Of a stretch of 29,884 nt of DNA, positions 15,871 through 23,676 are shown one piece after another (position 1 is the stretch's first letter; each line of letters begins with the position of its first letter). A program made the translations under genes and the position numbers. Source of the DNA: a virus; the IMG/VR virus record IMGVR_UViG_3300031658_000069, positions 1 to 29,884 of that record. The stretch is one strand, 5' to 3'. Below the pieces are notes generated by a model. It ran no database searches. It had not been told where the DNA came from and saw only the letters and a program-made list of their open reading frames with translations.

Positions 15871-15919
15871 GTTCCAGGCTCTAGAGGCTCCCCTTCTAGA
15901 GTCTGGAACACTAATTTTT
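15871..15919 (+). terminator. Strong intrinsic terminator after the capsid gene
   Basis: A 15-bp stem pairs 15871-15885 with 15895-15909 (one G-T pair), loop GGCTCCCCT, followed by CTAATTTTT (T run 15915-15919). Its position 11 bases after the capsid stop suggests it sets a step down in expression, or protects the capsid mRNA 3' end. Confidence 0.85.
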
Positions 15920-15920
15920 A

Positions 15921-15975
15921 ATCTTGTTGTTGACAGCTTCGGCTGACGACATGCAGACAGCAACAGGATCTTTTT
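15921..15975 (+). ncRNA. Second structured element: nested hairpin with T run
   Basis: The outer arms 15921-15932 and 15958-15969 pair over 12 bp, two of them G-T. Nested inside is a CAGC-TTCG-GCTG tetraloop hairpin (15934-15945), extendable by GTTG/CGAC around an A-A mismatch. TTTTT follows at 15971-15975. It is a second terminator or a short structured leader RNA for the next gene, which starts at 15999. The tandem arrangement directly behind the strong capsid terminator is unusual. Confidence 0.5.
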
Positions 15976-15998
15976 AACTCGCATGTGAGGCATTTAAT

Positions 15999-16466
15999 AT
16001 GAGTAATACAACTTTTAGTGGTCCAGTCACTTCGACCAACGGTTTTGTCGGCGACCTAACGGGTAATGTAACGGGTAACATCAGCGGCAGTGTAGCTAAT
16101 CCTACCTATACGCATACAGCTGTAACAGCTAACGCTACTGCAACACTGACAGCAGCTAAGGTTGCTTCAGGATACATCACCTCTACTTCCGCTGCTGCCA
16201 CTACTCTAACATTGCCTACGGGTACGTTATTGGGTACGGCTTTGGGCGCAGCAAAGGGTACTGTATTTGACCTGTATATTGATAACACCGCAGGCGCGAG
16301 TGTCGTGACCATGGCTGTTGCCGTGAATGGCATCAAGTCCGCGTTAGCCGCTGCAGAAGCAGGCGGATCTGGTCTTTTAACCATACCGTCTGGCGTTACT
16401 GGTCAAGCACAATTTACTCTTATGTTCTCTAGCGCAACCGCCTACACATTTAGCCGCGTTGCATAA
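15999..16466 (+). CDS. Virion structural protein with fibre-type N-terminus
   Basis: The 155-residue protein begins with TFSGPVTSTNGFVGDLTGNV, a pattern (FSGPVTSxNGFxG) widely seen in phage head-fibre, decoration or baseplate-associated proteins. The remainder is Ala/Thr/Val-rich beta sequence (TLTLPTGTLLGTALGAAKG, then VFDLYIDNTAGASVVTMAV). GTGAGG lies eight bases upstream of the ATG. It stands alone between two terminator elements, so it forms a small transcription unit right after the capsid gene, suggesting a high-copy virion protein. The exact location (capsid surface or tail) cannot be told. Confidence 0.62.
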   Translation: MSNTTFSGPVTSTNGFVGDLTGNVTGNISGSVANPTYTHTAVTANATATLTAAKVASGYITSTSAAATTLTLPTGTLLGTALGAAKGTVFDLYIDNTAGASVVTMAVAVNGIKSALAAAEAGGSGLLTIPSGVTGQAQFTLMFSSATAYTFSRVA

Positions 16467-16476
16467 ACTAGATCAG

Positions 16477-16495
16477 CCCACTTCGGTGGGTTTTT
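16477..16495 (+). terminator. Intrinsic terminator
   Basis: CCCAC-TTCG-GTGGG stem with a stable TTCG tetraloop (16477-16490), followed by five T (16491-16495), 10 bases after the stop of the preceding virion gene. It is the third terminator-like element within 650 bases, showing that expression of this region is finely graded. Confidence 0.88.
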
Positions 16496-16514
16496 GAACT
16501 TAGAGGAGTAAATC

Positions 16515-17162
16515 ATGCGACCAATTAAAGTAGGTACACTGACACCCACGGACACCTCTGCAGTCTGGTTCAACGCGAACGGACTGACGAGTACCGGGGC
16601 GGCGGTTGCTGTTACGCAAACTAGTACGGGAGACGGCCTCGCTCATCGAGTGACGTTAACCGCTCCAGTCCAGGCTACCCTGGCAGGTGTTGCATTCACG
16701 ATTGTGGGAACTAACGCCAGCGGCGCTGCCCAGAGTGAAGTGATTGCAGCTGGCCCGGCAAGCGGAGCAACCGTGAGCGGAGCTAAGTTCTTCCTTACTG
16801 TTGAAACAATCCAACCTGGCGCCACCATGGGCGTTAAAGTCCTTTCTGTGGGTATATTGGCTGAAGCCATCGGCCACTGGAATAACCTAGAAAACACAAT
16901 GTCTGCCCCGATGGTTATGGTCGGCGTTACTGGAACCATCGATTATAGCGTGTACCAAACACCTGCTAATATCTTTGATGCCCCAGAGCGAGACGCAGTG
17001 TATACGTCTATCGGTATGCCAATTACTGGCCTCTCTACTGTCACAGCTAATGTTTTGGCTGCAGGTGGTGAAAGTTGCCGGGCGATTATGCTTCGAGTTA
17101 ACTCATTTACCGCTGGCGCAACCATCACGATGTACATCAATAACTCAGGAGGCGGATACTAA
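16515..17162 (+). CDS. Putative virion protein (beta-rich)
   Basis: The 215-residue Thr/Val/Ala/Gly-rich protein has no membrane segment. AGAGGAG precedes the ATG. Alternating hydrophobic strands (HRVTLTAPVQATLAGVAFTI, then MGVKVLSVGILAEAIGHW, and a C-terminal CRAIMLRVNSFTAGATITMY) suggest a beta-sandwich fold. It comes directly after a terminator, so it must be transcribed by read-through or an unseen promoter. Its stop overlaps the next ATG (TAATG). The position between capsid and adaptor genes suggests a head or head-tail interface protein. I do not recognise a named family. Confidence 0.6.
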   Translation: MRPIKVGTLTPTDTSAVWFNANGLTSTGAAVAVTQTSTGDGLAHRVTLTAPVQATLAGVAFTIVGTNASGAAQSEVIAAGPASGATVSGAKFFLTVETIQPGATMGVKVLSVGILAEAIGHWNNLENTMSAPMVMVGVTGTIDYSVYQTPANIFDAPERDAVYTSIGMPITGLSTVTANVLAAGGESCRAIMLRVNSFTAGATITMYINNSGGGY

Positions 17163-17677
17163 TGACCATTAAGTATATGGACGAATTTGAATTCCCTTCT
17201 GACTTCGGTTTTACTAGCTCTTCGACACCTGTGAAGATGAATCGTGGCGGGATGAAGAATCTCCGCGACGAGGAAGCTCGCGTTATTGGCGTCCAGGACA
17301 ATGCAGCTGATGAGATGCGCAGAATTGAAGGTCGTAGATCAAATGATGCAGCTGAGCGTAAAGATAAACGTGCCCAGGTAGCTCGCGTTGGATCTCGTGA
17401 GCGTAACGCTCATGATGAGATGACTCGATTACGTGGCGAAGCTGAGAATGGTTTTAGAGCGGCTAAAGGCGGTTCTAAAAAGGACTGGATCAAAGGCGCT
17501 GTAAAAAAGCCAGGAGCTCTTCGTGAGTATATGGATACTCCGGAAGGGCAGAGCATTCCAAAAGGCAAGCTAAACAAGGTTGCCTCTGGAAAGCCAGCTG
17601 TAGCAGGTGGTCCTAAGCCATCAGCCAAGACAATGCAACGAGCAAACCTCGCTAAGTCATTTTCTAAGATGAAATAG
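17162..17677 (+). CDS. Basic, charged hypothetical protein
   Basis: A 171-residue protein with a short folded start (MDEFEFPSDFGFTSSSTPVK), a long highly charged helical middle (residues about 35-105, repeated Arg/Asp/Glu, coiled-coil-like) and a very basic, Pro/Gly/Lys-rich end (GKLNKVASGKPAVAGGPKPS). Overall charge is strongly positive toward the C-terminus, suggesting binding to DNA or to an acidic virion surface. It is coupled to the upstream gene through TAATG and followed closely by another small basic gene. No known domain is recognised. Confidence 0.6.
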   Translation: MTIKYMDEFEFPSDFGFTSSSTPVKMNRGGMKNLRDEEARVIGVQDNAADEMRRIEGRRSNDAAERKDKRAQVARVGSRERNAHDEMTRLRGEAENGFRAAKGGSKKDWIKGAVKKPGALREYMDTPEGQSIPKGKLNKVASGKPAVAGGPKPSAKTMQRANLAKSFSKMK

Positions 17678-17687
17678 GAAATTAGTC

Positions 17688-17909
17688 ATGAAACAAGGTT
17701 ATAATGATCGCTTAGATGACTCGATGGGCGCTAGGAATGGCAAAAAAGGCCAGTCTATGAAGTCTCGCCGCCATGAAAGCGAAGGCATGGAGAAATCCAT
17801 GGGAAAACGTAAGTTTTCAGGCGATATGAGCAGCCTATGCGGCTGTAGCACAGGCGGATCTCTCGAAGAATTCAAAGAAATGGGAACCATGAAGAAGTCT
17901 TGGACTTAA
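17688..17909 (+). CDS. Small basic Gly/Met-rich protein
   Basis: A 73-residue protein, ten bases after the preceding stop, with a TAGGAAA ribosome site. It is rich in Lys, Arg, Gly, Met and Ser (SMGARNGKKGQSMKSRRHES) and holds a Cys pair near the centre (LCGCSTGG). It resembles the other tiny basic proteins of this module (54 residues at 11968). The possible role is nucleic-acid or capsid binding, by composition only. It could instead be a metal-binding peptide through CGC; unknown. Confidence 0.55.
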   Translation: MKQGYNDRLDDSMGARNGKKGQSMKSRRHESEGMEKSMGKRKFSGDMSSLCGCSTGGSLEEFKEMGTMKKSWT

Positions 17910-17927
17910 ATCCTGCTTCTTTATAGG

Positions 17928-17950
17928 GTATGCTGTATCAGCAACCATAC
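17928..17950 (+). promoter_or_regulatory. Imperfect hairpin in the gap before the adaptor gene
   Basis: GTATG-CTG (17928-17935) pairs with CAG (17939-17941) and CATAC (17946-17950) around a CAAC bulge. There is no T run after it, so it is not a terminator. It sits in the 65-base gap before the 336-residue adaptor gene and could be an mRNA processing or protein-binding site. Weak. Confidence 0.25.
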
Positions 17951-17974
17951 TAGATTAACGAATATGGGAATGAT

Positions 17975-18985
17975 ATGGCATACTCCGGCAATATTGGTGT
18001 AAAAACCTTCAACGCCCTGAAAGTGATAGACCACGCCTTCAGGCGATGTCGGCTGCCTGCTCAAGCAATCACTTCAGAGATGCAAGAGTACGCTCTTGAC
18101 TCTCTGACATTCATGCTTGACGAGTTAGCTAACATCCGCACCCCTGCCTGGTGCATAGAACAGCAAATCCTGCCTTTATACGAAAATAATCAAATTGTGA
18201 CGCTTCCAAAGGGCACAATAGACGTTTTAAACCTGAATTTAAACATACTTCAGGAGCTAAGCGGCACTGTAACGGCCACAAATACCTCTTATTTAGTCAA
18301 TTTTACCACCGAAACTATCGTTAATTTCATCGGAATTAAGTGGTCTGCGGGCGCTATTCCGGTCACTTTTCAGACCAGTACGGACAATATTACGTGGGTT
18401 GATGTCGGCACTTCGACTAGTTTAAACCTATCTACGGCAGCTACAGCGGTAGCCGGTAACATTACCTGGACCCAGATAACGGGCGCTTTGGCTAAGCAAT
18501 ACTTCAGAATCGTGCCGACTGACGGCGTTTCTACCATTTCTTACACCACAATAACGCTAGGTAATATGCCTCAAGCGATTCCCCTGGGTATCTTGAGTAG
18601 AGATAATTACGTCAATCAGAGCAATTTAGTCTTTGCCGGGCGTCCAAGCAGCTTCTATTATCAGCGCGATATTCCGCAGCCTGTGGTAAATCTTTGGCCA
18701 GCGCCAAGCGCTGCGTCTGAAAAGTACCAATTAGTGCTCTGGCGTCATCGTCAAATCATGGATACAGACAATCTACAGCAAGAAATAGAGATCCCTAACC
18801 GCTGGCTAGAAGCCATAATAAACGGTTTAGCCGCCAGGGTTTGTGCTGAAACTCCCGCTGCTGATGCTCAACTTATGCCAATGCTCGATGCTAAGGCAAC
18901 AATGAGCATGCAGAGAGCGTGGGATGGCGACAACGATGGATCTCCAATTCAGATTAATCCAGGCATAGGAGCTTATACAGCATGA
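17975..18985 (+). CDS. Head-tail adaptor / tail tubular protein with inserted beta domain
   Basis: The 336-residue protein has an N-terminal helical domain (VIDHAFRRCRLPAQ, then EYALDSLTFMLDELANI) like P22 gp4/T7 gp11-type adaptors that cap the portal. The adaptor core resumes with PLGILSRDNYVNQSNLVFAG, FYYQRDIPQPVVNLWPAPS and a C-terminal helix (RWLEAIINGLAARVCAETPA). Between them, residues about 96-195 form a Ser/Thr/Ile/Val-rich insertion (VTFQTSTDNITWVDVG, then LAKQYFRIVP) resembling a discoidin (F5/8 type C) carbohydrate-binding fold. The adaptor part is likely; the insert's fold is inferred from the W-V-D-V-G and Y-F-R-I patterns. The stop overlaps the next start (ATGA). Confidence 0.7.
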   Translation: MAYSGNIGVKTFNALKVIDHAFRRCRLPAQAITSEMQEYALDSLTFMLDELANIRTPAWCIEQQILPLYENNQIVTLPKGTIDVLNLNLNILQELSGTVTATNTSYLVNFTTETIVNFIGIKWSAGAIPVTFQTSTDNITWVDVGTSTSLNLSTAATAVAGNITWTQITGALAKQYFRIVPTDGVSTISYTTITLGNMPQAIPLGILSRDNYVNQSNLVFAGRPSSFYYQRDIPQPVVNLWPAPSAASEKYQLVLWRHRQIMDTDNLQQEIEIPNRWLEAIINGLAARVCAETPAADAQLMPMLDAKATMSMQRAWDGDNDGSPIQINPGIGAYTA

Positions 18986-19287
18986 GCACTTATCTCGATC
19001 CGATGGGGCAACCCACATTCGGAATCGCCATATGCGCTAGATGCTCTGGCAAGTTCTTGCTGGCTGAACTTTCTCCTGATCCTAACTTCCCTGGGCTTAT
19101 GGTTTGCGCAGCAGACAAGGACGAATACGATCCTTATCTCTTGCCGCCAAGGCGTCCAGATCAAATTGTTTTGCCGTTTAATAGGCCCGACACCAACATA
19201 AACACACACCCGGCTGGCGTCATTCAAGAAGCTGGCGATGAATTTATTGTCACTGAAGACGGCAAGGAATTCCTGGAGATGAATTAA
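18982..19287 (+). CDS. Small phage structural protein with putative zinc-binding cysteines
   Basis: A 101-residue protein coupled by ATGA to the adaptor, with TAGGAG upstream. It contains CARCSGKF near residue 18 and a third Cys in PGLMVCAADKDEYDPYLLPP. This C-x2-C ... C-x3-D-E-x-D-P pattern followed by a Pro/Arg-rich stretch (PPRRPDQIVLPFNRPD) is one I know from small neck or tail proteins of marine and enterobacterial podoviruses. It probably binds zinc for stability. The acidic C-terminus (VTEDGKEFLEMN) precedes the TAATG overlap with the fibre gene. Neck stopper or adaptor accessory is likely but inferred. Confidence 0.6.
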   Translation: MSTYLDPMGQPTFGIAICARCSGKFLLAELSPDPNFPGLMVCAADKDEYDPYLLPPRRPDQIVLPFNRPDTNINTHPAGVIQEAGDEFIVTEDGKEFLEMN

Positions 19288-20945
19288 TGACGACAGATGT
19301 TCCCAGTAATTTAATACCCAGCAGGGTAACTCAGCTTCCTACTGCGCCAGTGGCTTCGCCAGATGGCTTGTTGCTGTTCACTTATCAGGGCGTTAGCTAC
19401 CAGATTCGTGCTGGCGACCTTCTTAATGTCACGGGTGTTCCAACGTCCAGGCAAGTGCTTGCCGGGACCGGAATGGCTGGCGGCGGTCCTTTATCGTCTG
19501 ATGTGACCCTGAGTATTGCTCCGGGTGGCGTAGGAACGACTCAGCTGGCTATTAGCGGCGCGACTGCCGGAACCTATGGCGATGCTGCTAATGTGCCCGT
19601 TCTCACTGTAGACGCCACAGGACGCATCACAGCGGTTAGTTCTGTACCAGCTACTATTACGGGTTATGTTCCAACAAGCCGTCAGATCATCGCTGGGGCA
19701 GGCTTAGAGGGTGGCGGCAACCTATTCTCTGACGTTACCTTAACTGCAGACTTTGAAGATACGGCGCCATTAACTGCTACCACTGGCGGTTCGGCAGGCT
19801 CTTTAAATGAGCTTTCCAGAGGCGATCACCAGCATCCTCCAGTAGATCTTAATGATGCAGACCAAATTGATGGCACATTGCCGATTGACCAGGGCGGTAC
19901 AGGTAGAAGTAACTCTAGCACCCCTGGTGGTGTCGCTTATGGCGGCGGTAGTGATATACGGTTAGGTTCTGCAGGTGCTTCTGGCCAAGTATTGGTTTCA
20001 GGCGGTACAGGAGCCTATACGTGGGGTTCTGCGATTGTCGTGACCGATCAGCCAGCTAACGTGATTTACGGTGGCCCGGCTGCAGGAGCAGACGCCCCAA
20101 CCGCTTTCCGAGCACTGGTTAATGCTGACCTACCTGCTTCTGGCGCAGTTGCCGGGACATATGGATCTTCTGCCTTGATCCCTGTCGTTACCGTTGACGC
20201 AAAAGGCGTGATAACTGGCGTAACAACGGCCTCTTTTCAGACCGGTTTAGCGTATCAAGGCGTCTGGAACGCATCTACAAACACCCCAGCTTTGGCCTCT
20301 GGAACAGGAACACAGGGCTATTATTACATCGTAAGCGTTGCCGGAAGCACTAATTTAGACGGAATAACCGACTGGGCTGTAGGTGACTGGGCTGTATTTA
20401 GCGGCGCTGTTTGGCAGAAACTTGATCAAACTAACAGTGTAGTCTCTGTAAATGGCGCGTCAGGTGTTGTCGTCTTGGATGCTGCAGACGTAGGTGCTGC
20501 TGCAACAGACGGAACAGGCGCCACAGGTACTTGGGCTATTTCCATATCTGGAACGGCTGCAAGCGCTACTAATGTGGCGGGTGGCGCAGCTAACCGAATA
20601 GTTTATAATACAGGTTCAGGTGCGAGTGGCTTCTTAGTTGCTCCCACTGTAACGGACACATTTTTAAAGTGGACTGGTTCCGCATTTACTTGGACCACTG
20701 CGGTAACAGCAGCGGTTACCAGTTTTAGCGCAGGTACGACAGGGCTTACGCCAAGTACAGGCACGACTGGCGACATTACTTTAGCGGGTACTTTAGCTGT
20801 AGCCAACGGCGGCACAGGACTAACAACACCAGGAGGTAGCGGAAACGTATTAACCTCTGATGGCGCAGGTAATTGGGCCTCTACCACACCAGCAGCTGGC
20901 GTAACACTTGATGATGTAATTGCTCTGTCAATTGCACTAGGATAG
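19287..20945 (+). CDS. Tail fibre protein
   Basis: The 552-residue fibre has an N-terminal attachment segment (SRVTQLPTAPVASPDGLLLF, then YQIRAGDLLN), repeated beta units with G[TA]G[ML][AE]GGG-(PN)L-S-DVTL (two copies, about residues 60 and 150), NGGTG-type repeats (GTLPIDQGGTG; LAVANGGTG), a GDHQHPPVDL segment, and an ending WASTTPAAGVTLDDVIALSI. These are hallmarks of trimeric phage fibre shafts. The N-terminus should bind the tail hub; the tip function is probably supplied by downstream proteins. Its C-terminal SGNVLTSDGAGNWASTTPAA recurs in the 199-residue protein at 21535, so the two are paralogues. Confidence 0.82.
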   Translation: MTTDVPSNLIPSRVTQLPTAPVASPDGLLLFTYQGVSYQIRAGDLLNVTGVPTSRQVLAGTGMAGGGPLSSDVTLSIAPGGVGTTQLAISGATAGTYGDAANVPVLTVDATGRITAVSSVPATITGYVPTSRQIIAGAGLEGGGNLFSDVTLTADFEDTAPLTATTGGSAGSLNELSRGDHQHPPVDLNDADQIDGTLPIDQGGTGRSNSSTPGGVAYGGGSDIRLGSAGASGQVLVSGGTGAYTWGSAIVVTDQPANVIYGGPAAGADAPTAFRALVNADLPASGAVAGTYGSSALIPVVTVDAKGVITGVTTASFQTGLAYQGVWNASTNTPALASGTGTQGYYYIVSVAGSTNLDGITDWAVGDWAVFSGAVWQKLDQTNSVVSVNGASGVVVLDAADVGAAATDGTGATGTWAISISGTAASATNVAGGAANRIVYNTGSGASGFLVAPTVTDTFLKWTGSAFTWTTAVTAAVTSFSAGTTGLTPSTGTTGDITLAGTLAVANGGTGLTTPGGSGNVLTSDGAGNWASTTPAAGVTLDDVIALSIALG

Positions 20946-20954
20946 GAGAATAAG

Positions 20955-21287
20955 ATGGCAAATGCATTTACACGAAAACTATCCACAGGCATTGGCACTG
21001 CGCTAACTGCTGTCGGTAGTTATACGGTTGGAGCTTCGACTCAAACCACGGTTATCGGACTAACGGTAGCCAACACGAGCGCAGCAACCGTAAACATCGA
21101 CGTAACCGTTAATGACGGGTCTACAGATTACTATGTTGTTAAGGACGCTCCTGTACCTGTTGGCGGTGCTCTGGTGCCAATCGGCGGTAACCAGAAAATA
21201 GTCTTGATTACGGGCGACTCTATAAAAGTCAACTCAAGTGCGGCGTCATCAGTTGATGCAGTGTTATCAATTTTGGAGATCACATAA
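20955..21287 (+). CDS. Small beta-rich fibre-associated protein
   Basis: A 110-residue protein with TAGGAG upstream, ten bases after the fibre stop. It is almost all short beta strands (TTVIGLTVANTSAATVNIDV, then KIVLITGDSIKVNSSAASSV). The pattern matches the 133-residue protein at 22144 (VASNVDGSNAVNVSVDIYTN), so the two seem to be paralogues, each following a fibre gene. Likely a minor virion or fibre-joining protein known from cyanophage-like structural modules; specific function unknown. Confidence 0.62.
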   Translation: MANAFTRKLSTGIGTALTAVGSYTVGASTQTTVIGLTVANTSAATVNIDVTVNDGSTDYYVVKDAPVPVGGALVPIGGNQKIVLITGDSIKVNSSAASSVDAVLSILEIT

Positions 21288-21288
21288 C

Positions 21289-21507
21289 ATGTCTAATCCT
21301 TATATCGGTAATACGCCAACTAACGTCCCACTAACGACTGATCAACTGGCAGATGGTATAGTAACCACTGCTAAACTAGCCTCGCCCATCGCTCCCACCA
21401 TTGTAGGTGGTACGATTGACAATGCTGTTATCGGGGGCACTACTAAAGCCGCTGGTTCTTTCACAACTGTAACTGCTACCACTGGAATAACTGGCGGTAC
21501 TTTTTAA
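21289..21507 (+). CDS. Short fibre-like protein
   Basis: A 72-residue protein. The start at 21289 is chosen over an in-frame ATG at 21238 because GGAG (21275-21278) precedes it and the longer form would overlap the upstream gene heavily. It contains PTNVPLTTDQLADGIVTTAK and IDNAVIGGTTKAAGSFTTV, motifs of phage fibre shafts and collar proteins. It could be a free linker subunit or the remnant of a larger fibre gene split by duplication. Confidence 0.6.
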   Translation: MSNPYIGNTPTNVPLTTDQLADGIVTTAKLASPIAPTIVGGTIDNAVIGGTTKAAGSFTTVTATTGITGGTF

Positions 21508-21534
21508 TGATATTTTTAATGAGCGGAGGCTAAC

Positions 21535-22134
21535 ATGGCTGAAACAGGATACACACCGATTCAACTCTATCGCACGGCGACTGGTTCAGCTGTTCCTACT
21601 GCTGGAAACATGGCTGATGGCGAGCTTGCGATTAACACTAACGATGGCAAGTTGTTCTTTAAGAACTCTGGAGGAACAGTCACTGAGATTGCATCCACTG
21701 GCGGTTCAACGGGAACGGTTAGCTCGGTTGGCGGTACAGGTACCGTTAACGGCATCACACTGACGGGCACTGTAACCAGTACGGGCAACTTGACGCTAGG
21801 TGGAACACTAGCCAACGTAGACTTAACTTCTCAGGTTACTGGAACGCTACCAATTGCCAATGGTGGTACCGGTTCTACCGCTACGGCATACGCCAGCCTA
21901 ACGGCAAATGTCACAGGTACGTTACCAGTTGCTAATGGTGGCACAGGAGCAACCTCTTTAACTGCTAACAATGTAGTGCTTGGTAATGGCACTTCTGCTG
22001 TTCAAGTGGTCGCGCCAGGAACTTCTGGTAATTTATTAACCTCAAACGGAAGTACGTGGGCATCTACCACTCCTGCCGCGAGCGGTATTTCTGCAGGTTT
22101 AAGCATTGCGTTAGCAATGGTAATGGGATTTTAG
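21535..22134 (+). CDS. Tail fibre-like protein with ANGGTG repeats
   Basis: A 199-residue protein preceded by GGAGG. It starts with the common fibre N-terminal unit (PTAGNMADGELAINTNDGKL, then FFKNSGGTVTEIA), then Gly/Thr/Val shaft sequence and two ANGGTG units (LPIANGGTGSTATAYASL and LPVANGGTGATSLTANNVVL), ending TSNGSTWASTTPAASG and a hydrophobic tail (LSIALAMVMGF). The ending is shared with the larger fibre at 19287. It may form a second, shorter fibre or a segment of one composite fibre. Confidence 0.75.
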   Translation: MAETGYTPIQLYRTATGSAVPTAGNMADGELAINTNDGKLFFKNSGGTVTEIASTGGSTGTVSSVGGTGTVNGITLTGTVTSTGNLTLGGTLANVDLTSQVTGTLPIANGGTGSTATAYASLTANVTGTLPVANGGTGATSLTANNVVLGNGTSAVQVVAPGTSGNLLTSNGSTWASTTPAASGISAGLSIALAMVMGF

Positions 22135-22143
22135 GAGAAAAGC

Positions 22144-22545
22144 ATGGCTAATCCAAACATCGTCGCTGTAACGAGTATTTACGGCAAAACTACTTATTTA
22201 ACACCATCGGCAACCACTTCAGTGGTATTACTGCCTAATGCGGCTTCAAGCGGTACGGTTATGAAAATTAACCAGATTGTGGCTTCAAACGTAGACGGTA
22301 GTAATGCTGTTAACGTGAGCGTTGACATATACACCAATGGTGCAGTGGCTCAAGGTTCTGCCCCATCAGGCGGTACAGCGTACCCGATTGCTTCGACAAT
22401 CTCGGTTCCTGCTGATGCCACGTTGATTGTGGTAGACAAGACAACAGCCATTTACTTGGAAGAGGGCACTTCAATTGCCGTCACAAGTGGAACGGCCAGT
22501 AAGATTTCATACAGCGTGAGTTACGAATTGATCTCTGCTGCATAA
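22144..22545 (+). CDS. Small beta-rich fibre-associated protein (paralogue of 20955)
   Basis: A 133-residue protein with AGGAGA upstream of the ATG. Strands VMKINQIVASNVDGSNAVNV, then AYPIASTISVPADATLIVVD and ISYSVSYELI align by eye with the 110-residue protein encoded at 20955, sharing order and spacing. The combination fibre gene plus this small protein occurs twice in a row (19287-21287 and 21535-22545), pointing to a segmental duplication followed by divergence. Likely virion-associated; role unknown. Confidence 0.62.
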   Translation: MANPNIVAVTSIYGKTTYLTPSATTSVVLLPNAASSGTVMKINQIVASNVDGSNAVNVSVDIYTNGAVAQGSAPSGGTAYPIASTISVPADATLIVVDKTTAIYLEEGTSIAVTSGTASKISYSVSYELISAA

Positions 22546-22560
22546 AGAGGATGTAAGACG

Positions 22561-23676
22561 ATGGCCATAACCGACAGAAAAGGCGGGTTTATATTCCCTG
22601 GTTACGATCCGCTTCAGGTACCAAATCCGCCTACGGGTGTTGCGGCATCAGCCTCACCATCTTCATCGGTAACTTTTACTGCCCCCACAGTTGTTGGCGG
22701 TGCGGCCATAACGTCTTATACGGCTACCGCAATACCAGCTTCTGGGGTAGCAATTACTGCTACGGGTGCCAGTTCCCCTGTAGTTTTATCGGGGCTTGCT
22801 ATTGGAACCGCTTACTCCGTCCGTGTTACCGCTTTTAATCCCTACGGCCCCAGCGCATCCAGTACCCCTGTGAGTGTAACGCCTATCTCCCCTGGGCAAT
22901 CAGCTTACACAACTGCGGGAACTTTTTCTTGGGTTGCCCCTTCTGGAGTAACCAATGTTTCCGTTGTAACCGTTGGTGGTGGTGGTGGCGGCACATATAA
23001 CGGTAGTGGTAATAGTGGTGGCGCTGGCGGTGGTCTTGCTTGGAAGAATTCTATTTCAGTTACTCCGGGGAGTTCTTATACAGTAGTAGTTGGTGCAGGA
23101 GGACTACCCTCACCAGGAGACAACGTGGTAGTAGCGAGTGGACAGGATTCAACTTTTCAGACTGTTACTGGTGGAGGTGGAGCTAACGCACTCAGAAGTA
23201 CTACAGCGATTGGAGGCGCACCATCAAATCACGGTGGAGGAGGTTCTGGAGGAGATGCATACGAAGGAGGCAATGGCGGTGGTGGTGCCGGTGCTGGCGG
23301 TTATTCCGGTGCTGGAGGAAGGTTTCAATCCGGAACTGCCTATGATGGCGCAGGCGGTGGTGGAGCTGCGGGTGTTACCGGTAGTGGATCTACTGGTGCT
23401 GGTGCTGGTGGCGGTGTTGGTATTTTAGGAGAAGGCGCTTCTGGTACTGCGACTAATACCGTAGGTAGTAGTGTTGGTGGTGGTGGTGGCTCAGGTGGTG
23501 CAACTGGTGCTGGAGGCGGTAATAGTCATGCTATCAATAATGGTGGCTTATATGGCGGTGGCGCGGCTGGTATGTATAACGGCACTACAGCAGCCACAGG
23601 CGCTTCTGGCGCGGCTCGTATCATCTGGCCAGGAGATACTAGATACTTTCCATCCACAGGCACAGGGGATCAATAA
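22561..23676 (+). CDS. Fibronectin-III plus polyglycine adhesin (tail fibre tip), copy 1
   Basis: A 371-residue protein with AGAGGA before the ATG. Residues about 20-110 form a fibronectin type III domain (PNPPTGVAASASPSSSVTFT, then GTAYSVRVTAFNPYGPSASS). Next comes AYTTAGTFSWVAPSGVTNVS and VVTVGGGGGG, the start of a glycine-rich domain of about 230 residues built of GGGGAGG-type runs, ending ARIIWPGDTRYFPSTGTGD. Such glycine-rich tips form polyglycine-II sandwiches in phage adhesins (Salmonella phage S16 gp38 is the known structure) and bind host surface receptors through variable loops. A sulfotransferase gene follows at once. Confidence 0.78.
   Translation: MAITDRKGGFIFPGYDPLQVPNPPTGVAASASPSSSVTFTAPTVVGGAAITSYTATAIPASGVAITATGASSPVVLSGLAIGTAYSVRVTAFNPYGPSASSTPVSVTPISPGQSAYTTAGTFSWVAPSGVTNVSVVTVGGGGGGTYNGSGNSGGAGGGLAWKNSISVTPGSSYTVVVGAGGLPSPGDNVVVASGQDSTFQTVTGGGGANALRSTTAIGGAPSNHGGGGSGGDAYEGGNGGGGAGAGGYSGAGGRFQSGTAYDGAGGGGAAGVTGSGSTGAGAGGGVGILGEGASGTATNTVGSSVGGGGGSGGATGAGGGNSHAINNGGLYGGGAAGMYNGTTAATGASGAARIIWPGDTRYFPSTGTGDQ

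Noticed and set aside
17921-17928. TTATAGGG resembling the end of a T7-type RNA polymerase promoter
   Set aside because: The upstream CACT/TAATACGAC part is absent, the motif is not seen elsewhere in gaps of the window, and no phage RNA polymerase gene is visible.
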